Below, in pieces: positions 10,168 through 21,885 of a DNA stretch of 64,000 nt. The stretch spans positions 67,804,033 through 67,868,032 of the forward strand of contig OX485804.1 of the NCBI GenBank assembly GCA_950295325.1, in the 5' to 3' direction. This DNA is from Polytrichum commune (Eukaryota; Streptophyta; Polytrichopsida; Polytrichales; Polytrichaceae). A program made the position numbers and the translations under genes. The notes under the pieces were generated by a model that saw only the letters and a list, made by a program, of their open reading frames with translations, ran no database searches and was not told the origin of the DNA. The stretch's first letter is position 1. Each line of letters starts with the position of its first letter.

Positions 10168-13100
10168 GAGAAGGCGACCACCCATTTCCCCCGCAATTTG
10201 TCAAATCCTCAATCCAGTGTAGAGTGCGATGATGACATCCCACAAATCGCTCCTGCAACATTTCGTGCAATGCAGGCTGATCTTATAATTTCGTTGAGAG
10301 AGAGAGTTCAAAATCCTCCTCCATGTGCATTTGCTATGGACGACTTGGTGTAGACCAACCACGTTACACAAGGTCAAGGGATACAGAAAACCTCTAAGCT
10401 AGCTGTAATATTGTGGGAGAGACTTGATGATTTCATTAAAGGTGAGCAACAACATCCTCAATTTCCCTGCAATTTTACCAAGGAAATCGTCCGTGTTAAC
10501 TTGCCAAACTCCTTGCGAACACCTCGTGCACACAGTCCTGCTATTGTACTGAGGTTTGACCTACTGCCTGCTCTGAATTTGAAACCACACACTATTCATG
10601 TTCTGCTTGTCATAATGTGCTCACCAGCCAGATATCAAACTTATGCATTTCATTCTACACTCCACAATTTGCAGTACACTGTCCTTACTGTTCATGAGGG
10701 TGTATGGATTCCATGTCCTGCAAATATGTACATATAAAATTTTACATATTCAATACATGTGTTCTTCCATTGCCATTGCAGATACAGGTGCAATTTTGGT
10801 CCTGAAGATAGGAGTGATATTGTTGCGCATGATATGCAAACTCTACTGAAATCTACAAAAAAAAAAAACAGAAGATGTTGCAGAAGAAAAAGCGAGGTAA
10901 GAAGGTAATACCGGAATACGAGTCTTTCGCAGTGAGCAAATCAACCCGTCCAAAGGTTGTGCACATTGGCAAGACATATGCGGGCAACTCAAGAAAGCGA
11001 GGGTGCCAATGTTGTTTTCTTGCGAAGAAGCCCTATCTGGACCACTCGTTGTATTTGCTAATTTATGAAAATGCAGAACACTTGAATAAAGCTGGAGAAC
11101 ACTGCCACGGCACCATGCTCGGTGGATTTAGATATGCGCTCGGTGCTGGTCTTTCAACTGAAATGAAACAAAAAATTGTTGAAATGCATGCCTATGGGTT
11201 ATCCCCTGCCCAAATCATGCAACAACACACCAAAGAGGTTCGTGAGCTTGCCGTGTGTAATGGAGTGGTGATACGCGACACATTCTTGTTGCCGTGCGAC
11301 GTCAGAAACATATGTCGAAAGAGGGCTGAAGATCTGTGGGAGAAACATCCGTCCGACCCGATTAGCGTCCGTATGTGGGCAGCAGAGAATCCAGACAACG
11401 TGTTCTACTACCAAGAGCACTCGCTACTGGACCTTAATTCTCAAACACAAGACGACTCACCTTTCACCATAGGCATACAAACTGAATGGCAACTTGAAAT
11501 GATGGCAAACTTCGGTCACAACAGCGCTCTTTCCATTGACGCCACGTTTGGTACCAGCCAGACTAGGGTAAGCTAATGTCCATGTCCTTCATCTTCGTCG
11601 TCATGTTCTGTGATGATTTTCTCATACTGCCAGTCAATTTGTTTCAACCATGTTCTGCCCTATGCTAACAATGATGTTCATTGTTTCTACAGTACCCACT
11701 CTACACTGTTATGGTGTTCGATGATTGGAGAAATGGCATACCAGTGGCTTTCTTTGTCATTTCGCGGACACGTGAACAAGATCTCCGCCCAGTTCTTCAA
11801 GCGCTGCATGACAGGGTTCAAGGGTTCAAAAATGATTGGTTACCATCCTCTATTATCGTTGACAATGCTCAGGCTGAAATAAACACACTTGGGTAAGCAG
11901 TTATTGTCTGTTCTGCAACTTTTACTTTGTAGTCTCACCCCAATATATAATGCAGTGTCCTGCATTGCATATTGGTGTTAATTATTAATTCCTCACTGTT
12001 ACAGGTATTTTCCTCAGTGTTCATCCTCTGAGCTCATAATCTGTTGTTCTGTCTCTTGCGCAGCATGGTGTGGCCGCAAGCCAAAATTTTCTTGTGCTTG
12101 TGGCATGTCAGAAAGTCATGGGCAGAGAACGCCATCAAGAAAATTTCAAACGCTGCAGAACGCAACACTGTTCTTCAAATGCTCGGCGACATAATGTACG
12201 GGAAAGGTTGCAAGGTTGACGATGATCCTATCGACTGGGCCCTCGACCAACTTGGCAATATATCTAACACTCGTCCATTGGCGAGTGCGTTCATGACATA
12301 CATGAACGATGTTTGGTGAGTCAAGACACCAATGTGGTGCGTCGGAGCGCGACGGATACCACATGCAGGACAGGACACTAACGCGGCTATTGAATCCTAT
12401 CACAACAATTTGAAGAGTGTTCTAAACTCTGCCAAAGAGAGATTTGTGGGTAGGCGCATGGACTGGCTTATTTATCATCTAACGGGTGACGTTTTGACTC
12501 ATTACTGGTACAGTGTCCAATGCAAAGCATACGGATATATACGCAACAAGAAACAAGAGGGTATTGTTGCATCTGCAATTATGGGAGCCAACGATATACC
12601 TGATAGTAACGTCCTCATTTGTATGGACGAGGATGTTGCATATGTGGGGTCTGTAAACAACCGCCCGAAGGTGTGGACCATCAAATGTCCGGACTCTGAA
12701 TGGGCACAATGCAACTGCCCCGTCACCAAAGAGGGCATGATTTGCAAGCACACCATTAAAGTCTTCAAGATGCTCCACCCTGGAATTGAAGATGGTGCCA
12801 TAGTGCGTGAAGCTGGTACACGATATGGAACTCAGCGCGCCACTCCAATTGCGCGTTGCTACGCAGGACTGTCACAACAGACTACTCAAATCCATGTTCC
12901 GGAAGACATGGGCACACCAATCGAAGTTGAACCTGTGGTGCAGGACAATGTTCTGCAAATTGATGTTGTCGAAGATCACATCACTCTAACTCCTGTAGAC
13001 CCTGTGACTGTGGACGACGAACAGAACCCCTCGCAGTTCTCCTCTCAGTTTACCCAGATGGACTCCTTCCATTCGACTCCCCTTTCCCAAGAGAGTTCTT

Positions 13101-13372
13101 CACAACCACCTACTGCCGCAACCGCGCACGACATTTACGCCACCCTTGCACTCAAGGCTGAGCAACATCCTGTTCTACAAACTCACTTGATCGCTGGCCT
13201 TAGGCACATTCGGGGCAAGCAAAACCAGCTTATTGCACAAGGGGTTACACGGATGCCATTGACTCCTACGACAACCTCGTTTCCAGAGAGGGCAGGCGAC
13301 AACTCTTTAAAACGCCGGAGGAGTTTCCTGGAGTTCCCGTTGCTGAAGAGAAAGCTTTCCAGCTCCAAATGA
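10168..13372 (+). pseudogene. MULE transposase with C-terminal SWIM zinc finger, disabled
   Basis: Exons read as about 10168-10553, 10782-11567, 11693-11892 and 12064-13372, with matching GT-AG junctions and phases. The second exon opens with CNFGPEDRSDIVAHDM. The DDE catalytic residues are visible: Asp in LSIDATFGTSQ, Asp in SIIVDNAQAE and Glu in NAAIESYHNN, with the CLWH motif between the last two. Near the C terminus CNCPVTKEGMICKH fits a SWIM zinc finger (CxC...CxH). A Pro/Thr/Gln-rich tail follows. Three lesions are seen: TAG at 10351-10353, a reading-frame break at a 12-A run (10857-10868), and TGA at 12317-12319. The first exon's 5' end is uncertain. As a transposase it would cut and join element ends in the nucleus; in this copy it is unlikely to be made full length. 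Confidence 0.85.
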
Positions 13373-14270
13373 TAGGGTTTAAGTGTGAACAATAATCTGC
13401 ATTATCTGCATATTTGTAATGCAGTACACAGTTAGTTATTACTTGTAATAGTTACGACATACCTCAGCTCATTTTCCTTGTTGTACTGCAACTCGCCTGT
13501 CCTGCTCATTGTGTATTGTTCTGCACCATTGGTTGATCACGCGCCAGTTGTCCTGCCCATTCCCTGCTCTACACTTCTTCTACTGCACATCGACTGTTTC
13601 TGGGTTTGGTGCGTTTTCATCATGACTGCTCCCATCCCTTTCAAGTGATCCCATCTAACCACATCCCCCCCCCAACATCCCATATCACACATGATCTTCT
13701 GAAATGCCATTGTTTTATATCAAAATGGTTGCTATTGAAAGCAGTACAAATGGTCTTTGACCTTCGAGTGCTCTTTGTATCATGTTCTACGTTTTCTGTG
13801 CTGTATATCCTGTTCTGTGTATCCTGTTCTACATGACTACACGGTATTTGATGTTGTACAATGTAATGGAAACTGTACATCCATTTTACAACATGTTACA
13901 CATGTAAAAAATACAACCTAACTCTTGTCGACTACTTTCGGAGGTCCGACCTTGAGCCTTACTCTGCGATGTCATTTCGTTGGAGGTCTTCGTCGTGGTG
14001 TTGTCTGGTGTACAATTCTCACGTTCCATTCCGTGGAGTGGTGCCGTCCATTCTCTATCACATCGATCAACGCATTCCGAACTACCCTCCTTGTACGCAA
14101 TCCATCTGTCCTGCTATAGTTCAACGCGAATCCCTGCAACAACACAAACATCCTTAGAACATTTGTTGCAAAACAGCAGTACATTAATTGTGGTAGTATT
14201 ATACTTAAATTTTTTATGATCTATTACTCATCTGCGTATTCTCTATGCATGTTTAGGTGTTCGAAGAGGT
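13373..14270. other. spacer between convergent transposase and protease genes
   Basis: No coding frame is supported here. The sequence is rich in the words TGTTCTG and TGTCCTGC (for example near 13500, 13555 and 13815) and presumably holds the 3' ends of both genes. A C-run lies near 13665. Confidence 0.6.
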
Positions 14271-17200
14271 CTAAGACTCAATTACCTCACACAATGTAAG
14301 GGGTCTATCTCTCACGCTCTTTGTATATTCCATGATATTCTTCAACATGTAGAACCCGCAAGCCCAGCCAGAATTTTGTTGTGGCACAATTCCTTGTACC
14401 CACTGCTGGGACGAGCTAACAGCATTCCACATATCAACATCGGTATCATTGCCACTCCACGCAGCCCACAACTTTCCGAGTCTTGTTTCAATTCTGGGGT
14501 CGGAATGGAGACCTGACCCTACCAAGGAATCGAGATGGAAGAACCCGTGTTCCCCTACTATGTATACGGTCCAATGTTTCCCGCATGTATAAGAAACTAT
14601 TAAAGTGTTTATGTTCTGCGTTGGAAGGGCTCCATGCACGTCATGTATGAAGGCTACATATACCTTTAAGGTGTCTTTTTCTTGCTCCTGAAGATGCGTT
14701 AGGAGCAGGTTTAGAAGATAAGGACTGCAAACGTGACACTTTAAACTCTCAAGTTGGGGATTCAGCCACGCCCTAATCCATTCCATCATGTAGTTACTCA
14801 ACTCCCCATGATTTTGAACCAAAGGCTTAATATCCCCTTTCCACTGTAGACTCAAATTCTCACCACGATACAGAAACTCAAAACTTGCAACTTTCTTCCC
14901 ACCTGCTTCAGCAATGATGGTGTTCACAAGTTCCTCAAGTCTGTAGAACACAACCTCATGTATTAGTTTCGTAGCCAGCAACATCAAAGGACGGTATGAA
15001 TATTATGTTCTGCATTATTAACACTACATAAAAGTTACCTTCCATCCGATTTTTGTGTTGTACTGCCCAGTACGTCGTCCAAAGTTTTGTCCTCCTTAGG
15101 CTGGACAGGACGGGAGCTGACCTTCACTGGCTCAACATGTTCCTCCACCTCTGATACTACCGGGCACGCAGTGCGAGTTGAAGTGGATGCATCCTTTGTC
15201 GCCGTCGAAACTTCACCCATGTTCTGGACCGAAGTGGATGCATCCTTTGTCGCCGTCGGAACTTCACACATGTTTTGGACCTCTTTGTAGGCATCATTGA
15301 AAAGTGCGCCTATTTCGTCCGCTGCAGCACCAGCGTCCTGCGAGCATCCGGATGAGTCCAATGGTTTGTTGTGGGTGCAACCAGTAGGGGTAGTGTCGTC
15401 GAGGTTCAACCTCCGTGCTGGAGAAACCATTGTCCTGCCATCCGGAGGCCCTATTGCAAGCGTGTGAGACGGCGTCCTGTAAAACCACGGTCTTGTGTTG
15501 ACCATTTAGCAAAAGGCATAGGTGGAAGGCGCTTAATTGAACTCATAGGTTGATAAGGGTGTGGTATGAGACACGAACCTTAATGGCGCGTTCTGCATCT
15601 CAGAACTAAGCTGTGTTAGGGTTAGGTCCTGCGTGCTGATGCGGTCGATGCCATCGAAATCCATGTGCATAGGTATTGAGTCCAAACTCTCCAAACTCAT
15701 GGCCTCATGTACTTCACCCCCGAACCCCAGTGTTGATCGAGATGATTTTTCCATAGGCATCGCCACCTCTTCGAACAACAACGCCCTCGTGCAATGTAGG
15801 TCAGGGGCAATGTCATCTGTTGTTTCCTCCACTCCCAGTCCACAATTGAACAACCGCAATTGGGTGGACCTTACATATTGCAAGCTCTGTACTATATCCT
15901 TCACCCGCATCTGCACGCAGGTGCTCTTCTTGTGCAGGTCACCCAATGTCAATGTTCCTATGTCAACGTCCTCGCGGAAGACCATTGATGAACACAGGAC
16001 CTGCGCCACATATCCTTCACTTACTTTGGCCATCGTATGTTGTTATACCAGTACTGTTCTGCACTATATAATACTATATTGTTTTACAATCAATACTCAA
16101 AATGTACTGTTAGACATATCATGTTCCTATTAACTCCCAATCGTCATAGTGAAGAACATGCTAAACCCCGAGGGTGATTGTCACATGAACAGGACTCAGT
16201 ACATACCTTGCTACACTTCGCTTGGCGTTGCTCTCCGACGTCGACACTGAACCACATGTCAGCAAGCTCACTTTCACGGTGCATGCGGACCATGTCTGCG
16301 ATGGCTCGTTGCGCGATCCTACCGATGAAGGACTCCATTTTCTTAACCACAGCCATGCGCCCTGATGGTTCGTGTCCAAGCAGAGCTGCAACGTCTGTGA
16401 ACAGGACATCAATGTGTTCTGCGGCACTCTCGATGCTAGGGAAAGTACACCAACCTGTTGTAGGGATGTTCTGGGCAATTGTCGTCAAGGCGATTGAGTG
16501 GACTGTGTCTCGAGCAAGCTCCAATATGTATTCCTCGTGGAGACCTATAGTTGGGTATGAGATTGGACGACTGAAGCCCGTATGATTTCTGACCAAGTAC
16601 AAAAATGCTCTCAAAACATGCGGGCACTCATGCTCAAGCGACAGAGGCTCGGTCTTCGTGTTCGACAGTAGAACATCTGACATCTCCAGCCACTCCTGTT
16701 CTGTGTGGTCCCATGGGCCAACCTTGAAATTTTTTAGAGGCCATTTTCTGAATATCTGGTACAACGGTGACCATTTCCACTTGGACTCCTCCTCCTTCTC
16801 TTTCACGGCGCTGTCAAATTTTCGTAACGCGTCTTCGACGTGATTTCTTCTAAAATTCTCAAAGTTGACCTTGGCGGCAGCAACCTTCTCATCGTACTCC
16901 CTTTGTTCGACGCGATAATGAAGATAGTCTTTCAGGCGCCTGAGCTCTTCATACACGTTCACATCGGAATTGCTCTTAAAAACCCTGACCTGCGCCTTTA
17001 TTTTATCCAAAAATTCGCTATGTTCTCCAAGGTTCTTCTACAATGTATACACCGGCAGAACATAAAAAAACGACTCATTATAAGAACATAATATTGTACA
17101 GCCAATCTGATCTGGTAGAACATGAGATGATAGAGCACATTCAAAACTGAAGAACATGGAGTGAAACACAATACCATATTTTTGCCATACAGGTACCATT

Positions 17201-19442
17201 GCCCGAATGCAGCCCCAACGCGATAGCCAATAGAGCCATCTTCCAATTGTTTCTGGAGGTATTGCATGCAACCATCCGGGTCATCTAAGAGACTTTTTGG
17301 CACCCAGTAATCGTCAGTCTCGTTGATAAGCACATAGAGACCATCGACTGGCACTGGTTCTGGAGGCCGTGTAATCTCTTTAGGCGCATGGAAAAGAACT
17401 GTGGCCTCCTTGTACGCGTGTTGTTTGCACTCCTCCCGCGACATGGGGATAGGTTGGACAGGTTCAGTCGAGGGCTGGGCAACAACAAGGGGAATAGCAT
17501 CTTCCTGCGGAGGCTCGGGTTGCAGAACAATGTCCGTCACAGGTACTGTTTGCGGAACAATGTCTATGTCTATGGCAGGATTCAACAGTACACCATCGTG
17601 CGAAGTCATAGCTCGAATAAGTTCAGTCTGCTGAACTTGTGGGTGGATATGTTCCACACGCGACGGCAAAGGCTGCGCACAATGTCCATGCTCGTGCGTC
17701 ACAACACGGAAGTGCCCCTGGCCACTGTTCTGCAAATTTGGAGTCGCCTCCTTTGATGTGGAGTCGAACTCGCTTGGCAACGTGCCCGAATTCAGGTCCT
17801 CTTTGCTGGAGGATATACAAATCCTGCGAGATGTCTTCCAATTTTTCTTCGGTCGTCCCTTACTGGCAGAGGGTGACTTGGGTACTCTGGGCGGTCCCTT
17901 CACTGCAAGGTTTTGCACCTTGCGGGGTGGTGATGAGGGAGCGGCGTCCACACCAACACTGCGAGTTCTACAGCCAATGATAGGAACGGGCGTCCTCGTT
18001 GTTAGCTTGCGTTTTCTGGATGGAACACCATGTTCTGCATCGGCAGCCACCAATGATGTACTACCCACTGGATTGGACTCTAATTCCAGAGGCGGAGGAA
18101 ACTGCGATGGGGATTGGGAGTGCGACCCATGTGGCGAGGAAACCTTGTTGAATTTCTGTGCAATCCTATGCTTCTCTCCATGATTGCTTGGCTCCCAGGT
18201 TGGATACATCTTGAGTGGCTTCTCTCCCGTGTAGCTCTTACATAGGTTAAACATCCTATGGCAAGAGACAGTGTTCTTATCTTTGTATGACTCATTGCAA
18301 TAAATACAATTGAACATGTACCTGTTGTTGGCCATTTTAACTTTGTCCCTCGCCTGCCAATATGCCTCTACCACAAGCTCCTCATACTCATCCTCTACGT
18401 ACATACATGCACAGGTCTTTCTATTTTGTTTCATGGTACAACGGAAAACCCTAGATGTTCCATCTGGACCAGCAAACACCTGCAAAACAGTACCTATTCA
18501 ATATGCAGAACTGATGGGAGAGAAGAAAGTTCTGATAGAACTACAGGACATGTTAAATTCCTAAAACAGATGAGAGGGAAGAAAATTTTGATAGAAAAAA
18601 CAGGACATGCTAATTTCCTAAAACTGATGGGAGGGAAGAAAGTTCTCATAGAAAAAACAGGACATGTTAATTTCCTAAAACTGATGGGAGGGAAGAAAAT
18701 TGTCATAGAAAAAACAGGACATGTTCATTTCCTAAAACTGATGGGAGGGAAGAAAGTTCTGATAGAACTACAGGACATGTTAAATTCCTAAAACTGATGA
18801 GAGGGAAGAAAGTTTTGATAGAAAAAACAGGAAATGCTGATTTCCTAAAACTGATGGAAGGGAAGAAAGTTATGATAGAACTACAGGACATGTTAAATTC
18901 CTAAAACTGATGAGAGGGAAGAAAGTTTTGATAGAAAAAACAGGACATGTTAATTTCCTAAAACTGATGAGAGGGAAGAAAGTTTTGATAGAAAAAACAG
19001 GACATGTTAATTTCCTAAAACTGATGGGAGGGAAGAAAGTTCTCATACAAAAAACAGGACATGTTGATTTCCTAAAACTGATGAGAGGGAAAAAAATGCA
19101 GTGAGCAAAACAGGACCTGTTTAATACCAAAAACTGATGCTTACCCCTTGAAAGTTCTGAGAGAATTTAACATATTGTTGTGTATGCAAATATGTAACCA
19201 ACAATACTAGAAAATGGTAAGGAAAAACAACACAACAAGTTCTGTGAAGGAATACTTACCCCTTCTTGCCAGCCTTGTTTACCATGTATGCTCAAGTGGA
19301 CGAATTTGTGCCTCCCCAAGGACCTTATCAGGGCTTCATCTTCGAGGACATGCCAACCCACAGCAAGCGCCTCTGGAAGAAGTTTCGCCCCGTTCTTGTT
19401 CCTAGTCACTTTGGATGCTCCTGTTCCTTCAGTTGTCGCCAT
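14271..19442 (-). CDS. Ulp1-like C48 cysteine protease carried by the MULE, 1282 codons open
   Basis: The model is complement of 14271-14940, 15039-15476, 15579-16000, 16207-17037, 17175-18479 and 19260-19442; every junction has GT and AG and all phases fit, giving 1282 residues with no stop. The start chosen is MATTEGTG; an upstream in-frame Met exists at 19526. Residues ~119-141 give C-x2-C-x12-H-x5-C, a zinc-finger-like motif. A Pro/Ser-rich, basic middle region (KRK and GRPKKNWK patches) could hold nuclear signals. The last exon is the protease: His ~1182 in GKHWTVYIV, Asp ~1197 in FHLDSL, Gln ~1248 and Cys ~1254 in NSGWACGFYML, the His-Asp-Gln-Cys set of Ulp1/SENP peptidases. Ulp1 enzymes cleave SUMO or related modifiers; the target here is unknown. 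The first intron contains a 57-bp array. The acceptors of the fourth and sixth exons are the least certain. Confidence 0.85.
18510..19100 (-). repeat. 57-bp tandem array in the first intron of the Ulp1 gene
   Basis: About ten units of 57 bp (19 codons) contain CTGATG(G/A)GAGGGAAGAAAG, then ATAGAAAAAACAGGACATG and TTCCTAAAA. Copies differ at a few fixed sites (for example GTTCTGATAGAACTACAGGA versus a GATAGAAAAAACAGG version), showing higher-order duplication of two unit types. Open frames on both strands are produced by the 3n period and lack start or domain support, so I treat it as intronic. The donor at 19259 and acceptor at 18480 bracket it. Confidence 0.85.
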
Positions 19443-20428
19443 TAATGCGTTCGGGTATGATGATTTCAATTGTGCACAAAAAACACTCAAAACTACACTT
19501 GAAAATGAGTAAACCCTAAACCTCACACGCTTTCATAATTTGCTGGCATTAAATGTGCGATAAGGGAATGAAAAGTCTGCAAATAAGCAAAACTGCAAAC
19601 CCTAATAAAATTGTGCAGAATGTCGCTAATGAACCCGCTAATGAACTTGCTAATGTCGCTAATGAACGGCCGTGGACATAAACTGCCGCAATAATAACTG
19701 CTGCTACAACAACAACCAGGAGCAGTTATTGGACACCAATCGATTAGCACTCAAAACCCTTGGAATGCCGCAAAAACATTTCGAGTATAACCCGCAACCG
19801 CTTCGAATGTCACTAAAAACGCTTAGATTCTAACTAAGTCGACTCATCGAAATCTTGTCTACTCTCGCCGAACATACACCAGCTCATAAATTTCGCACGT
19901 TCCTACTCAAAAGGAAATCAAGCAGTTCACGAATGAAATCCTCGCAGCCCTTCACAAGCTCTTTAGAAAATGGTTAAACCTGCTGGTCTTCAACCCAATG
20001 ACGTCCAAATGATACCTAATAACCCTAAACAATCATTTTCAGTGAAATCACTACGTCATGATGGATGCAGCTATCATTAAAGAGCATGGGCGTACGACAT
20101 CCCTTGAGCAGGACAGTAGTCGCGTCGAACTGCTCTGTACAGGACTGCAGTCGCGAGGAACTGGTATCTACAGGAAGGCAGTCACGTGGAACTGCTGTGT
20201 AGAACAGAACAGCAGTGCATCAATGGCGTGGAGGTGATATGCACAGCACAGTAGTAGCGTGGAAAGTTAAATAGGGAAAATGTTCAACTTGAAGAGGCTG
20301 TCAATGTCTCCCTTGTTTTATGTTGGAGATGAGTTCGTGTTCGACAATGAAGCACTGTCTATCTTCCACTGTAATAAAATGCATATCGTCTACGTTGGAG
20401 ATGACTCCATGATCCACAACCAATAAGA
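19443..20428. other. upstream region of the Ulp1 gene, no gene seen
   Basis: This stretch would hold the promoter and 5' leader of the minus-strand protease gene. A short interval at 20090-20260 repeats AGGAC(T)GCAGTCGCG(A/T)GGAACTG about four times. No clear TATA element was pinned down. Confidence 0.45.
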
Positions 20429-21545
20429 ATGCATGTTCCACAAAAAACCATAGCCCATGTTCCTAAACCAAAAAGAGTGCATGTTCCCAAAAAACCAAAG
20501 TCAATTTTCGACAATCAAGCAAAGTCCATGTTCCACAATCAACCAGTGTCCATGTTCCACAATCAACCAGTGTTCATATTCTACAATCAACCAGTGTTCA
20601 TGTTCCACAATAAACCAGTGTTCATGTTCTTCAATAAACCAGTGTCCATGTTCCACAATAAACCAGTGTCCATGTTCCATAACCAAGAACATTCATGTTC
20701 CACAATCCTATATTGTGCTAATTAATGTCCCTATGTTGTGCTATTTTATGTCCCTATGTTGTGCTAATTAATGTCCCTATGTTGTGCTATTTTATGTCCC
20801 TATGTTCTGCTAATTAATGTCCCTATGTTCTGCTAATTAATGTCCCTATGATGTGCTATTTTATGTCCCTATGTTCTGCTAATTAATGTCCCTATGTTGT
20901 GCTATTTTATGTCCCTATGTTGTGCTAATTAATGTCCCTATGTTGTGCTATGTTATATCCCTCAATAAATTAATGTCCATGTTCCACAATAAACCAGTGT
21001 CTATGTTCCACAATCAACCAGTGTCCATGTTCCACAATCAACCAGTGTCCATGTTCCTAAACCCTAAACCAGTGTCCATGTTCCTAAACCCTAAACCAAT
21101 GTCCATGTTCCTAAACCTTAAACCAGTGTCCATGTTCCTAAACCCTAAACCAGTGTCCATGTTCCACAATGAACCAGTGTCCATGTTCCACAATCAACCA
21201 GTGTTCATGTTCCACAATCAACTAGTGTCTATGTTCCACAATGAACCAGTGTCCATGTTCCACAATCAACCAGTGTTCATGTTCCACAATCAACTAGTGT
21301 CCATGTTCCACAATGAACCAGTGTCCATGTTCCACAATGAACCAGTGTCCATGTTCCTCAATAAACCAGTGTCCATGTTCCATAACCAAGAACATCCATG
21401 TTCCACAATCCTATGTTGTGCTATTTTATGTCCCTATGTTGTGCTAATTAATATCCCTATGTTGTGTTAATTAATGTCCCTATGTTGTGCTATTTTATGT
21501 TCCTATGTTGTGCTATTTAATGTCCCCATGTGTGCTAATTAATGT
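20429..21545 (+). repeat. right subterminal arrays: 24-bp and ~46-bp units with telomere-like words
   Basis: Two array types alternate. One is a 24-bp unit, CCATGTTCCACAATCAACCA plus GTGT, repeated through 20520-20700 and 20970-21400. The other is TGTTGTGCTAATTAATGTCC alternating with a TGCTATTTTATGTCC form (20715-20950 and 21410-21545). At about 21055-21160 four units contain CCTAAACCCTAAACC, matching the plant telomere repeat. Long open frames here are period artefacts. Confidence 0.85.
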
Positions 21546-21569
21546 CCCTATGTTCTCCCTAGCTAAGTT

Positions 21570-21770
21570 CAATTCAGTGTGTACTGTATACGATGTCCTG
21601 TATACGATGTCCTGTGTGGGATGCACTGTATACGTAGTCCTGTATACGGGGTCATGTATCCGCTGTACTGTATACGTTGTGCTGTATACGTCGTACTGTA
21701 TCCGACGTCCTGTATATGTTGTACTGTATATGTTGTACTGTATACGCCGTAGAACTCCTGAACGCGCTGT
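21570..21770 (+). repeat. 14-16-bp tandem array near the right end
   Basis: GTCCTGTATACGAT and variants (GTACTGTATACG, GTCCTGTATCCG) recur about twelve times. GTATAC is palindromic, so each unit can pair with its neighbours. It is the right-hand counterpart in position to the left subterminal array but has a different sequence. Confidence 0.75.
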
Positions 21771-21842
21771 CATCCATACGCGTCCGCGAATGACCGGCAC
21801 GACCGGTCACCCCGTCGCCGGGCTGCCCTGCACATTTTCAGC

Positions 21843-21885
21843 AGGTGCCCCCTATAAGTTCGTGGGGGGGTACTTATCGTCCTCC
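21843..21885 (-). repeat. right terminal inverted repeat of the MULE
   Basis: Read on the minus strand it begins GGAGGACGATAAGTACC, then a C7 run and the block ending GGGGGCACCT. It differs from the left end at three positions only. Confidence 0.9.

Larger units (their letters stand above)
8811..21885. mobile_element. complete 13.1-kb Mutator-like element carrying MULE transposase and Ulp1 protease genes
   Basis: The element is bounded by 43-bp inverted repeats (8811-8853 and 21843-21885; three mismatches, all in the outer 17 bp) and by an exact 9-bp duplication, GGAGTTGGA. It carries a SWIM/MULE transposase gene on the plus strand (about 10.2-13.4 kb) and, converging on it, a long Ulp1-type cysteine protease gene on the minus strand (14.3-19.4 kb). 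Tandem arrays fill both subterminal regions and the first intron of the protease gene. Plant MULEs with a Ulp1-like gene are known as Kaonashi (KI) elements; this layout resembles them, although the transposase, protease and ends have not been compared with known members. The matching target duplications indicate a single insertion event. Confidence 0.9.

Noticed and set aside
9495-10222. long plus and minus open frames giving Ser-rich or Glu-rich repeat proteins
   Set aside because: They follow from the 78-bp period being a multiple of three; both strands are equally open, so openness is not evidence of coding.
15980-16033. separate small gene starting at ATG 16033 (MAKVSEG)
   Set aside because: A phase-matching acceptor at 16001-16002 joins this stretch to the upstream exon of the protease gene, and the frame then continues through two more exons to the Ulp1 domain.
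18426-19130. open frames of ~60-120 codons in the 57-bp array
   Set aside because: They lie in an intron of the protease gene with clear GT and AG borders and arise from the 3n period.
20429-21470. CRISPR-like or protein-coding array
   Set aside because: Units are contiguous without unique spacers, the genome is eukaryotic, and the frames are period artefacts.
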